From Pseudarcicella hirudinis (GTDB taxonomy: Bacteria; Bacteroidota; Bacteroidia; Cytophagales; Spirosomataceae): a stretch of 64,000 bases of DNA. Each line of letters begins with the position of its first letter. Position 1 is the first letter of the stretch. Of the stretch, positions 43,459 to 50,897 are shown piece by piece. The notes beneath the pieces are model-generated. The model searched no databases. It was given only the letters and a program-made list of their open reading frames with translations, and was not told where the DNA came from. The stretch spans positions 62,001 through 126,000 of the forward strand of contig NZ_FOXH01000002.1 of the NCBI RefSeq assembly GCF_900115665.1. Direction: 5' to 3'. The position numbers and the translations under genes were made by a program.

Positions 43459-44589
43459 TTATCGGAGTAAAGCGGTTGCGCACCATAAAACCGGTGCTTG
43501 TCCGTGCATATCTCCTGTAATTCTTTTCCTGTCAAGATAATACTGATGGTCATTCTTTTTATTGGTCCCTTCGCACACTTCTCTGATGTCTGAGTTGTTA
43601 TCCAGATAAGTAATAAGTGCTAGCCAGCCTTTTCTTGCTGCAGGCGTATAAGTTGCCTTATCTAACCAGCCATTTTTTACCCCTGTAATCATCGCAAAAG
43701 TAAACATTCCTGTTCCCGAAGTTTCCGGCCATGATTCAGGATCGTCGATTAACTGCCGCCACATTCCGTCAGGAGCCTGGTATTTAAGCAAAGAAGCCAT
43801 CATGGTTTTATATCCTTCCATAATGCGTTTGCGGTCCGGGTTACTGGCTGGTAATACACGAAGTAATTCGCTCATTCCTGCTGCCATCCAGCCGTTTCCT
43901 CTTCCCCAGAAAAAAGGGACATCCGGTGCATGGTAAAAAAGTCCGTTCGGGCGTTGCAGTTCATTCAGATAAACAACCATCTCTTTGGCTGCTCTTTCAA
44001 TATATTTAGGCTCTCCGGTGGCTATGTAAGCCTGAGACTGAACAGCGGTGATCATAAACATATCGTCAATCCAAAGCCTGGTCTGCCAGGTCAGCCCCTG
44101 ATCGTAATACTTTTGTGACTCAGCAGTAGCCCGGGGTCCTTCCGGACTGCCCCATTGTTTGTCGGCAATCGTTTTACCAATTGTCAGATACTTTGGTTTT
44201 TTTGTCTCGATATACAATTCAAGCGGAATTGCTCCGAAAACCGAATGATCAACGTGGTCAGGTATCGGAATAAGTTTTGCTTCTTCATTTTCCAGCGGTT
44301 CAAAGCGTTTTTCCAATTGATCGGAAAGTGCTTTATTTCCGGATAATTTAGCAAAAGTCAACGCTCCGTACCAGGCACAGACCTCGGGATAAGTAATAGA
44401 ATTCGGAGGGCCTGGTCTCCCGAAATTCGGATGTGGAGTTGCTACAAATCTGTCAGCAACTTTTAGCCCGATTTCCTCCGGTGAACTACCTTTAGGCCAA
44501 TGTTTTAAATCCCCGCTCTGCGCATTTACAACATAAGAAATTCCTGCAACCCATCCCGCTAATAAATACTTTACTGCGTTTTTCTTCAT
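43459..44589 (-). CDS. Glycoside hydrolase family 105 (unsaturated rhamnogalacturonyl hydrolase-like)
   Basis: 376 residues with a signal peptide (about 1-23, VVNAQ). The alpha/alpha barrel markers of GH88/GH105 are visible: LWIDDMFMITAVQ with the catalytic Asp (about residue 178), WGRGNGWMAAG, and QAPDGMWRQLIDDPESWPETSGTGM near 275. It would release unsaturated galacturonate or glucuronate residues from pectin lyase or ulvan/heparin lyase products in the periplasm. Lies between Gfo/Idh and DUF1080 genes, consistent with a polysaccharide gene group. Confidence 0.88.
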   Translation of the reverse strand: MKKNAVKYLLAGWVAGISYVVNAQSGDLKHWPKGSSPEEIGLKVADRFVATPHPNFGRPGPPNSITYPEVCAWYGALTFAKLSGNKALSDQLEKRFEPLENEEAKLIPIPDHVDHSVFGAIPLELYIETKKPKYLTIGKTIADKQWGSPEGPRATAESQKYYDQGLTWQTRLWIDDMFMITAVQSQAYIATGEPKYIERAAKEMVVYLNELQRPNGLFYHAPDVPFFWGRGNGWMAAGMSELLRVLPASNPDRKRIMEGYKTMMASLLKYQAPDGMWRQLIDDPESWPETSGTGMFTFAMITGVKNGWLDKATYTPAARKGWLALITYLDNNSDIREVCEGTNKKNDHQYYLDRKRITGDMHGQAPVLWCATALLR

Positions 44590-44707
44590 TTTGATAGTTA
44601 ATTATGACTCCTGAAAAGGAATCAGATTTGAGGTTGGAGTATAATATGCTTAGTATCTGTTTAGGGCTTGGTTAAAAATCGGCTGTTTTGGTTTAATTTT
44701 TCAAAAA

Positions 44708-46066
44708 CTATTTAATCGTTCTGATCTTGAGATTTTTGAATGAAACATTATTGCCATGATCCTGTAAAAGAATCGGGCCCTGCTCAATCATTCCAAAATT
44801 TTCAAAATCCTTGTATTTACTTCTGGCCACCAGTGCCTTGAAGATATTGCTGCCTCTTTCATATTCAACTACTTTGAAGCCATTCAGCCAGTGCTGAACA
44901 ATGTTGTTCGGATAAACAATTATTCTGGCCTGGTTCCATTCTCCAATCTTTCTCTGGAATCTTTTGTCTAATTTATAAGAAGGAATAAGGTCATACAAAG
45001 AAGCCATAGTACGGTTTCCGGCAGCTCCTAATTTTGCATCAGGGTGTTTTTCGTCATCTAATACCTGATACTCCAATCCGATTCCTGATTTTCCTCCTGA
45101 ATCAAATGCTTCATTTACAAAATATTTTACGCCTGAATTAGCTCCTTCTGTAAGTCTGAACTCAAAAGTCAGCTCAAAAGCAGAGAACTTTTTGTCGGTT
45201 ACAATATCATTACCGGTTTCAGATCCGTCCGACGGGCTTACATTGATTTCTCCATTCTCAACTTTCCAGTGTTTTGCAGGCATTTTGTCCTGATGAACAC
45301 CTCTCCAGCCTGTAAAATCCTTTCCATTGAAAAGGAATTCATATCCTTGTGCTTTTTCCTGATCTGAAAGTGTGTTTAGTGTTAAGTTGATGACAGGCGT
45401 ATTATCAGCCGGATGTGGTTTCATATCAGCACCAGTCTGGATTCTGATATTTTTCCAACGGATCGGCGTTCCTTCTTTCTGATCTTTTCCGATAGAATGA
45501 ACCTGCAGGGCAATAAAACCTTTTGCTGTGACATCGTCAATCAGACAAGCCACCGGAATACCGTTAATCCAGGTTCTGATAACATTCCCGATTGCTTCTA
45601 CACGGTATTTATTCCATTGTCCTTTTTTGAAAGCTTTTTTGCCTTCCGGATTAATGTTTGGAATATAAAGCCAGTCTCTGCGGCCTTCATCGTAAATCCC
45701 GCCGGACCATGCTCTGTCTGAAGGATCAACTTCCATCTGATAACCATGTACTCTGCCATTCTGGTAATCAGGTTTTGATAAACTCCTGAACTGAATACCT
45801 GAATTCATGGAATTATCTACCAAAAGCTCTACTTCAAAAATGAAATTATCGTATTCTTTTTCTGAACATAGAAAAGAGTTGGGCGTGTTAGCAACAGTAG
45901 TTCCTACGATCTCGCCATTGCTTACTTCATATTTAGCTTTTCCTCCTAATTGTTTCCAGCCGTTCAAAGTTTTACCATCAAAAAGGTTTGTCCATTTTTC
46001 TTTCTGAGCAAAAACGCCGGGAGTGATCAGAAGACTCAATAAAAAAATCAAAATTCTTTTTCTCAT
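44708..46066 (-). CDS. Exported protein with two DUF1080 (3-keto-disaccharide hydrolase-type) domains
   Basis: 452 residues, signal peptide 1-20 (GVFAQ). Two DUF1080 modules, about 22-215 and 230-452, each begin with LFDGKTLNGWKQLG or LFNGKDFTGWRGVH and contain the RLxEGANSGVKY-type strand and NNIVQHWLNG or GNVIRTWING motif. DUF1080 enzymes cleave 3-keto-glycosides or bind carbohydrate; with two copies, one may serve as a binding module. First gene of the leftward cluster with GH105 and a Tat Gfo/Idh, which could make the 3-keto substrate. Confidence 0.85.
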   Translation of the reverse strand: MRKRILIFLLSLLITPGVFAQKEKWTNLFDGKTLNGWKQLGGKAKYEVSNGEIVGTTVANTPNSFLCSEKEYDNFIFEVELLVDNSMNSGIQFRSLSKPDYQNGRVHGYQMEVDPSDRAWSGGIYDEGRRDWLYIPNINPEGKKAFKKGQWNKYRVEAIGNVIRTWINGIPVACLIDDVTAKGFIALQVHSIGKDQKEGTPIRWKNIRIQTGADMKPHPADNTPVINLTLNTLSDQEKAQGYEFLFNGKDFTGWRGVHQDKMPAKHWKVENGEINVSPSDGSETGNDIVTDKKFSAFELTFEFRLTEGANSGVKYFVNEAFDSGGKSGIGLEYQVLDDEKHPDAKLGAAGNRTMASLYDLIPSYKLDKRFQRKIGEWNQARIIVYPNNIVQHWLNGFKVVEYERGSNIFKALVARSKYKDFENFGMIEQGPILLQDHGNNVSFKNLKIRTIK

Positions 46067-46250
46067 GATTGATTTTGTGTTGGATAAATAATATTGAAGA
46101 AAGACAGGCCGGAGACTTATTTACTCATTTGCATTTGAAATATGTAATTAAATAAAGCCTGGTTTGAACAGTAAAGTGTTTTAATACTTTTCTGAAATCT
46201 TTTAGACCCTTCCGGAATTTCCCTCCGAGCTATTCTTTTGAAACGCAGAA
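46067..46250. other. Upstream part of the intergenic region before the lipoprotein cluster
   Basis: About 180 AT-rich bases between the divergent DUF1080 gene and the repeat-rich block. No ORF or hairpin stands out. Confidence 0.4.
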
Positions 46251-46273
46251 TATACCTGGTTTAGCCTGTCTGA

Positions 46274-46324
46274 GGTGTATCAGCATAGCAGGTTTACTAG
46301 CGTTCAAGGTGTACTAGCAAGGGT
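46274..46324 (+). repeat. Three tandem 17-bp direct repeats (GGTGTAYYAGC type)
   Basis: Head-to-tail units at 46274 (GGTGTATCAGCATAGCA), 46291 (GGTTTACTAGCGTTCAA) and 46308 (GGTGTACTAGCAAGGGT), exactly 17 bp apart, with the first eleven positions conserved. They carry the same GGTGTA core as the operators downstream. Confidence 0.7.
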
Positions 46325-46373
46325 AGTTGGGTGTACTGTTTCATACAGTTAATACACCTTGGTAGTACACCTT
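46306..46373. repeat. Large nested inverted repeat with GGTGTACT cores
   Basis: Outer arms AAGGTGTACTAGCAAGG (46306-46322) and CCTTGGTAGTACACCTT (46357-46373), one mismatch; inside it GGTGTACTGT (46330-46339) pairs with ACAGTTAATACACC (46345-46358) around a TTCAT loop. On both strands the block contains six GGTKTAY motifs (plus: 46274, 46291, 46308, 46330; minus: ending 46358 and 46371). Likely regulator-binding or an RNA structure. Confidence 0.65.
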
Positions 46374-46513
46374 CAGAAGTGTTTTGCCGGTTTCAGGATT
46401 ATAATTATTCACATTCTTTAATTGTTTTTGAAAATTTATCAAAATATAAATGATTGATTATGAGATTGTTATTTGATTTTTTGATTGATTTTGAATTTTT
46501 TTTCAAAAAACAC

Positions 46514-46545
46514 TTGACTCGTATTTGATTTTCGCCATACATTTG
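46514..46545 (+). promoter_or_regulatory. Promoter of the small-lipoprotein cluster
   Basis: -33 TTG (46514-46516), 21-nt spacer, -7 TACATTTG (46538-46545), a full match to the Bacteroidota consensus, 80 bp before the first lipoprotein ATG. Confidence 0.75.
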
Positions 46546-46547
46546 CA

Positions 46548-46569
46548 GTGTACTAATTAACTAATACAC
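46548..46569. promoter_or_regulatory. Palindromic operator at the lipoprotein promoter
   Basis: 22-bp palindrome, halves GTGTACTAATT and AACTAATACAC (9 of 11 pairs symmetric), directly downstream of the -7 box and so over the transcription start. It matches, at aligned positions, the element at the ABC operon promoter (47919-47944). Likely site of the YtrA-type GntR regulator encoded at 49770. Confidence 0.65.
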
Positions 46570-46624
46570 CACCACAATAATAAACAATAGCAATAATTTA
46601 AAAAACTTCTAAACGAAAACGAAC

Positions 46625-46870
46625 ATGAAAAAGTTAACAATCCTCTCGACCTTAGTATTTGTAACAGTAGTATCAATGACCTCTTGCCAAAATCAGAATG
46701 AAGTGTTATTGCCAAAGTCAGCACAAGTCATCACAGAGCAGGGCACGATCAGACCTCAGGTTGACAATGAAACTGAAGTGAAAAAAGAAGAATCACCAGT
46801 GAAGTTGACACCAGTTACTGCAAGACCAGCCCGGGAAACCTCACATGTTGAAATGCTTGAAGTGCAATAA
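46625..46870 (+). CDS. Small lipoprotein-like peptide LppA1 (81 aa; provisional label)
   Basis: 81 residues. Signal peptide MKKLTILSTLVFVTVVSMTSC with lipobox MTSC (Cys21), then the conserved QNQNEVLLPKS motif, then a polar tail (residues 34-81) rich in Glu, Thr, Pro and Val with no recognised domain. Almost the same first 34 residues occur in the next gene, and a diverged version in the third. Expected location: periplasm or outer membrane anchored. Function unknown; expressed from the strong promoter and operator just upstream, so probably responsive to the same stress as the ABC transporter downstream. Confidence 0.75.
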   Translation: MKKLTILSTLVFVTVVSMTSCQNQNEVLLPKSAQVITEQGTIRPQVDNETEVKKEESPVKLTPVTARPARETSHVEMLEVQ

Positions 46871-47035
46871 GAAACTGAAAACTCTCTGAACCTTTTGAAG
46901 ATTTAAGAACCTCTGTAAACCGATTGCCTGAAAAGTATAAAGCCTCTGAACAAAACGATTAATACATTATAATAACTAAATCTATTTATTACTGAAACCT
47001 TTATCATTTACAAAACATCTAAACTTTACAAAAAC

Positions 47036-47287
47036 ATGAAAAAGTTAATCATCCTCTCGACCGTAGTATTTGCAACAGTATCAATGACCTCTTGCCAAAA
47101 TCAAAACGAAGTATTATTGCCAAAATCGGTAGAAACTGTAAGAAACGATCAACACAATAATCCGAATCAATTTATTCCTGCAACCGTGGAACTTGAGCAT
47201 TCAGGAGAGCAGCCAGGAAAAGTAAGACCTGCTATTCCGGTTTCTCCTGCTCCAAAAAAATCGAATGAAATTGTGCCTGAATTGTAA
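47036..47287 (+). CDS. Small lipoprotein-like peptide LppA2 (83 aa; provisional label)
   Basis: 83 residues. Signal peptide and lipobox MTSC (Cys20), then CQNQNEVLLPKSV, followed by a polar, Pro-rich tail (NPNQFIPATVELEHSGEQ and KVRPAIPVSPAPKKS). The first 90 bases are about 90% identical to those of the preceding gene, while the tails diverge: a recent tandem duplication in which the export part is preserved and the exposed part varies. 165 bp separate the two. Confidence 0.75.
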   Translation: MKKLIILSTVVFATVSMTSCQNQNEVLLPKSVETVRNDQHNNPNQFIPATVELEHSGEQPGKVRPAIPVSPAPKKSNEIVPEL

Positions 47288-47365
47288 TTATTGTAAAAAA
47301 AGACCGACTTACAGGTAAATCTTAAACTGACAAACTGTACCCAATCAAAGCTCAGAAATAATCAA

Positions 47366-47617
47366 ATGAAAAATGTTATGAAACATACATCCGTTTTATC
47401 AGTCATTGCCTTGTTCGCTGTTGTTATGGTTGCTTCGGTATTTTGTCAGAATGGAAATCAAACTTTTTTACCTAAAGCTCATTCTCCGCTGGGAAGACTG
47501 GAAAAACTGGCAGAAGGCAAAGCCGGATCCGGAAGTTTATCAGAAAAAGAAATGAGTGTCAGTCTGAGTGGTTCTGTGAAAGTTTCCGTCGTATCAATTG
47601 CTGATTTAATTAACTAA
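47366..47617 (+). CDS. Small exported peptide related to LppA (83 aa)
   Basis: 83 residues. Hydrophobic leader (MKNVMKHTSVLSVIALFAV..., residues 1-27) ends in ASVFC with a poor lipobox (Phe before Cys), then QNGNQTFLPKA, clearly a variant of the QNQNEVLLPKS motif of its two neighbours. The tail (SLSEKEMSVSLSGSVKVSVVSIADL) differs. May be secreted without lipidation. The shared CQNxNxxxLPK core after the leader suggests a functional element. Confidence 0.65.
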   Translation: MKNVMKHTSVLSVIALFAVVMVASVFCQNGNQTFLPKAHSPLGRLEKLAEGKAGSGSLSEKEMSVSLSGSVKVSVVSIADLIN

Positions 47618-47651
47618 CAAAATTTACCAAAACCTTTAAATCTTTAATACC

Positions 47652-47876
47652 ATGAAAAGGATCTCTGTTTTTAAATTATTTGTAGCGTTCTTCTTATTTC
47701 TCAAAGCGGTAAAATCTCTTAAGAGATTGCTGAAATTCGACTATGATTTTAGCAGTTATACTGCCGGACTGCATTCTTTTGATGTGATTTCTTACAATGC
47801 AGTTTACATTTTCATCTTTTGTCTTTTTGTCTATCTTATCAACAGAAAAGACAGTTTACCGGCCCGGAATTTCTAA
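47652..47876 (+). CDS. Small membrane protein of unknown function
   Basis: 74 residues with two hydrophobic segments (about 8-20 and 48-62) separated by a stretch FDYDFSSYTAGLHSFDV; starts at the ATG 35 bp after the third small gene. Not recognised. Its position between the lipoprotein genes and the ABC operon promoter suggests membership in the same unit. Confidence 0.5.
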   Translation: MKRISVFKLFVAFFLFLKAVKSLKRLLKFDYDFSSYTAGLHSFDVISYNAVYIFIFCLFVYLINRKDSLPARNF

Positions 47877-47888
47877 GAAAAGAATGCT

Positions 47889-47918
47889 TTGATAAGAAAT
47901 TGAACTGTATTATATTTG
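47889..47918 (+). promoter_or_regulatory. Promoter of the ABC-GntR operon
   Basis: TTG (47889-47891; TTTG from 47888), 19-nt spacer, -7 TATATTTG (47911-47918): optimal Bacteroidota promoter, 82 bp before the ATPase gene. Confidence 0.75.
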
Positions 47919-47994
47919 TAGTACACTAATTTTCTATAACACTATTTCTTTATTATGAAAATAGTAGTGTAAAAGGGACAAAATAGCCTCAAAA
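47919..47994. promoter_or_regulatory. Operator region of the ABC-GntR operon
   Basis: Immediately after the -7 box comes TAGTACACTAATTTTCTATA then ACACTA; this aligns base for base with the region after the lipoprotein promoter (ACTAATT and CTA conserved, with paired changes in between). A further inverted repeat TACACTA...ATTTTC / GAAAATAGTAGTGTA extends to about 47972. Likely target of the GntR regulator in the same operon. Confidence 0.6.
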
Positions 47995-47999
47995 ACGTC

Positions 48000-48866
48000 A
48001 TGATAGAAATTCAGAACCTTTCATTTGGTTACGCTAAGAACAAACCTGTTTTTAAAAATCTCAATCTGAGTCTTAAAGCCGGTAATATTTATGGGCTTTT
48101 AGGTGAAAATGGATCGGGGAAATCCAGTTTAATGAAAATTATGGCTGGCTTGTTATTTCCTCAGGAAGGTTCTTGTGTGGTTGAAGGTTATCGGGCGCAA
48201 CACCGGGAACCTGGTTTTTTGAGAGAAATGTTCTTTTTGCCGGAGGAATTCCATGTTTCGGATCTTCCTTTGAAGGATTTTGTAAGAACAAATGCTCCTT
48301 TTTATCCGAATTTCAGCCAGGAACAATTTCAGCTTTATCTGAAAGAATTCAATATTGCCGAAGCAGAAAACCTGAGCAAACTTTCTTACGGACAAAAGAA
48401 GAAAGTGCTGATTGCTTTCGGAATTGCTACCAATACGCATTTACTGATTATGGATGAACCGACAAATGGTTTGGATATCCCTTCTAAAAGTCAGTTCCGT
48501 AAGGTAATTGCTTCAGCGATTGATGAAAACAGGGTGATTATTATCTCAACACATCAGGTCAGAGATTTGAGCGGATTGATTGATCCGATTATTGTAATTG
48601 ATCAGCAGGAGATTATTTTCAATGAGTTATTGGATGATGTATCTGAGAAATTATCCTTCAGGCTGCTGACAAAAATAACGGAAGAGGATAAAGTACTTTA
48701 TTCCGAACATTCTCTTAAAGGAACAGCAGCTGTTTTGGAAAATACTACAGGAGATTTCACGAAAGTGGACCTGGAACTTCTTTTCAATGCCGTTTTGGCC
48801 AATAAAGGAAGAATCAGGGAAATCTTCTCTGACAAAAAGGTTGCTGAGGATTTTCAGGGGGAATAA
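48000..48866 (+). CDS. ABC transporter ATP-binding protein (YtrB-like)
   Basis: 288 residues. Walker A GENGSGKSS (about 37-45), signature LSYGQKKKV (about 130), Walker B LLIMDEPTNGLD (about 154) and H-loop STHQV; all intact. The C-terminal 70 residues (with FRLLTKITEEDKVLYSEHSL) form an added domain as in BcrA/YtrB ATPases. With the permease and the GntR regulator downstream it forms a typical ytr-like unit, which in Bacillus responds to cell-wall antibiotics. Substrate here unknown; the small lipoproteins are candidates. Confidence 0.85.
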   Translation: MIEIQNLSFGYAKNKPVFKNLNLSLKAGNIYGLLGENGSGKSSLMKIMAGLLFPQEGSCVVEGYRAQHREPGFLREMFFLPEEFHVSDLPLKDFVRTNAPFYPNFSQEQFQLYLKEFNIAEAENLSKLSYGQKKKVLIAFGIATNTHLLIMDEPTNGLDIPSKSQFRKVIASAIDENRVIIISTHQVRDLSGLIDPIIVIDQQEIIFNELLDDVSEKLSFRLLTKITEEDKVLYSEHSLKGTAAVLENTTGDFTKVDLELLFNAVLANKGRIREIFSDKKVAEDFQGE

Positions 48867-48909
48867 AAAAGGATTTTACTTATAATAAACTTATTGACTG
48901 ATATTGATT

Positions 48910-49716
48910 ATGAATAATCTTTTGGATTTCAATCGTTTGGGTTTACTGATTAAAAAGCAGTGGATAGAACAGCGTAAAACCTATCTGATTAGTGCAGGAG
49001 CATTGGTGGCGATTTTGGGTATAATGTTCTTTTTCACGCTTTTTTTTAGCAGAAATGTTACTTTGGAGGGGCAGACTTTTCAGATGTTTTTATTTATCAT
49101 TTCATTTATGATAAGCGGGACGATTAATACCAGCCGGATGCTCAAATCTCTCTCAGAGCGCACGGAATCTATCAGCTTTTTATTATTACCTGCTTCCCAT
49201 CTTGAGAAATTTCTATGCTCGATGTTTTATTCAATTTTCGTCTATGGAATAGTCTTTCTGATGGCATTTTATCTGGTCGATTTTGTGGCTGTAACGATAT
49301 ATAATTTTCAAAATCATGCGAATGTTTCTCTGATTAACTTTTTAGGAGGGCCTTCTTCTTCCGGTAAGGTCTTTTTGAAAGGGCTTTCTCTGGCTTTACT
49401 GATACATGCTTTCGGCCTTTGGGGAAGTGTATTTTTTAAGAACAGAACCTTTATCAAAACAATGTTTTTAGGATTTGTAGCAGCCGTTGTATTTGGATTG
49501 ATAAGTCAGGGCTTAGGTTTTGCCGTTTTCGGCCAATCGGCTACTATAGATGCATTCCGGTCAGTTACGCTGGGTGGAACAGATATCCGGGAGCCGTTGA
49601 AAATTGAGCTGCCATCAGGATTGGGGGAAATTCTTCAGTATTTTGTCTGGACAGTGGTTACGATTGGATTATGGGTAGCCGGATACTTCGGTTTAAAGGA
49701 AAGAGAAATAGTGTAA
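48910..49716 (+). CDS. ABC transporter permease (ABC-2-like)
   Basis: 268 residues from the ATG at 48910; six or so hydrophobic helices, beginning at about residue 24 (ISAGALVAILGIMFFFTLFF) and ending near the C-terminus (FVWTVVTIGLWVAGYFGL). A Ser/Glu-rich loop SLSERTESISFLLLPASHLEKF follows the second helix, as in permeases of antibiotic-type exporters. It forms a homodimer or a partner with the ATPase gene 43 bp upstream. Direction (export or extraction of a membrane substrate) is inferred. Confidence 0.78.
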   Translation: MNNLLDFNRLGLLIKKQWIEQRKTYLISAGALVAILGIMFFFTLFFSRNVTLEGQTFQMFLFIISFMISGTINTSRMLKSLSERTESISFLLLPASHLEKFLCSMFYSIFVYGIVFLMAFYLVDFVAVTIYNFQNHANVSLINFLGGPSSSGKVFLKGLSLALLIHAFGLWGSVFFKNRTFIKTMFLGFVAAVVFGLISQGLGFAVFGQSATIDAFRSVTLGGTDIREPLKIELPSGLGEILQYFVWTVVTIGLWVAGYFGLKEREIV

Positions 49717-49769
49717 TGGCCATTTTACCGGTTCCGGAATTTTTTATCAGATTTTAACTCGCAAACGAT

Positions 49770-50153
49770 ATGGAATTTAGAGATTCACAAGCTATCTATC
49801 TGCAAATTGCCGATCTGGTATGCGAAAATATACTTTTGGGGAAGTGGAAGGCTAATGATAAGATTTTATCTATCAGAGATTTAGCCGTGGAGTTGGAGGT
49901 TAATCCTAATACCGTAATGCGTTCGTACGAGCATTTGCAAGGAAAAGGAATCATTTTTCAAAAGCGTGGAATTGGTTATTTTGCCTCTGAGGATTCTACA
50001 GAGAAAATTGTGGCTGTCCGCAGAGATGAGTTTTTAGCTAATGAATTACCGGTTTTGTTCAGGAATCTGTATCTTCTCAAAATCGATATTCCCGAATTGG
50101 CTAAACGTTTCGAAGTTTTTAAACAACATAATTTCGAAGAATTAACCCATTAA
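49770..50153 (+). CDS. YtrA-subfamily GntR transcriptional regulator
   Basis: 127 residues: N-terminal winged HTH (about 8-75) with QIADLVCENILLGKWKANDKILSIRDLAVEL and NPNTVMRSYEHLQGKGIIFQKRGIGYFAS, the YtrA signature, then a short C-terminal dimerisation part of about 45 residues. No ligand-binding UTRA or FCD domain. YtrA-type repressors usually control the ABC genes beside them. Two matching palindromic elements in the window are its probable sites. Confidence 0.88.
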   Translation: MEFRDSQAIYLQIADLVCENILLGKWKANDKILSIRDLAVELEVNPNTVMRSYEHLQGKGIIFQKRGIGYFASEDSTEKIVAVRRDEFLANELPVLFRNLYLLKIDIPELAKRFEVFKQHNFEELTH

Positions 50154-50192
50154 AATGATCTGAATCCTATTGAAAACTGAAATTTAATTGTC

Positions 50193-50897
50193 ATGAAAAT
50201 GAAAACCAGCAATAAAATAATAGTAGGGTTGATGAGCTTTATTCTTATAATGATGTTTACAACTACTTTACTGCTTAAAGCTGAATATAAGAAACGACTC
50301 AACCTTAAAATTGATGAATATTCAAATCTTCTCAATGAAAAGGTCGGAGGGTTCTCAGAAGTGAAAATTCTGGGACATAAAACGTATCCTGTTTTTGTAC
50401 AGTCTTCTTCTTCCTATGGTTTGAAAGTATCAGAAGAGATGAAAAGTAATAAGGCATTCAGATACGTTGTTAAAGATTCTGTATTGACTATTGATTTCAG
50501 TAACGGAGATAGCGATCCGGGAGATGTTAATTCAAATGATCGTACGGCAATAGTAGTTCTCTGCCCTAAGCTTAAGGAAGTTACCTTTTCAGGTGTGAGA
50601 GGAAGAGTTAAGGGGCTTACTGTAAGTGACTTATCCGTAAATGTAAGAAATAAAGCGACAGCTTTGTTCTACAGGAATACAATCGGTAATATTAAGATTT
50701 CAAGTGATACGATTGATTCAGCAGTTGAGATCTATAAAGGCAATAAAATTGATAATTTAACGCTGGATATGCAGGCACACGGAGGCTCCTTTTTAGCTGA
50801 TAATGTGCTGTTTAAATCCTTGAAAATGAATGTGTCAGATAGTATTGAAGTGACCTTGAAAGGAAAGTCATTAGGTTTTCTGCGAAGCAGACAATAA
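50193..50897 (+). CDS. Membrane-anchored GIN/DUF2807-like beta-helical protein
   Basis: 234 residues. N-terminal helix (9-28, IIVGLMSFILIMMFTTTLLL) is an uncleaved signal or membrane anchor; the rest is strand-rich with repeated short motifs (VTFSGVRGRVKGLTVSDLSVNV, IGNIKISSDTIDSAVEIYKGN, KIDNLTLDMQAHGG), matching the head domain of DUF2807-type auto-adhesins. Lies 40 bp after the GntR gene, so probably its operon's last member. The 3' end overlaps the next convergent gene by 27 bp. Confidence 0.6.
   Translation: MKMKTSNKIIVGLMSFILIMMFTTTLLLKAEYKKRLNLKIDEYSNLLNEKVGGFSEVKILGHKTYPVFVQSSSSYGLKVSEEMKSNKAFRYVVKDSVLTIDFSNGDSDPGDVNSNDRTAIVVLCPKLKEVTFSGVRGRVKGLTVSDLSVNVRNKATALFYRNTIGNIKISSDTIDSAVEIYKGNKIDNLTLDMQAHGGSFLADNVLFKSLKMNVSDSIEVTLKGKSLGFLRSRQ

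Noticed and set aside
46274-46373. Repeat block considered as a CRISPR array
   Set aside because: Repeats are 17 bp without spacers, contain inverted copies, and no cas genes are near; fits operator repeats better.
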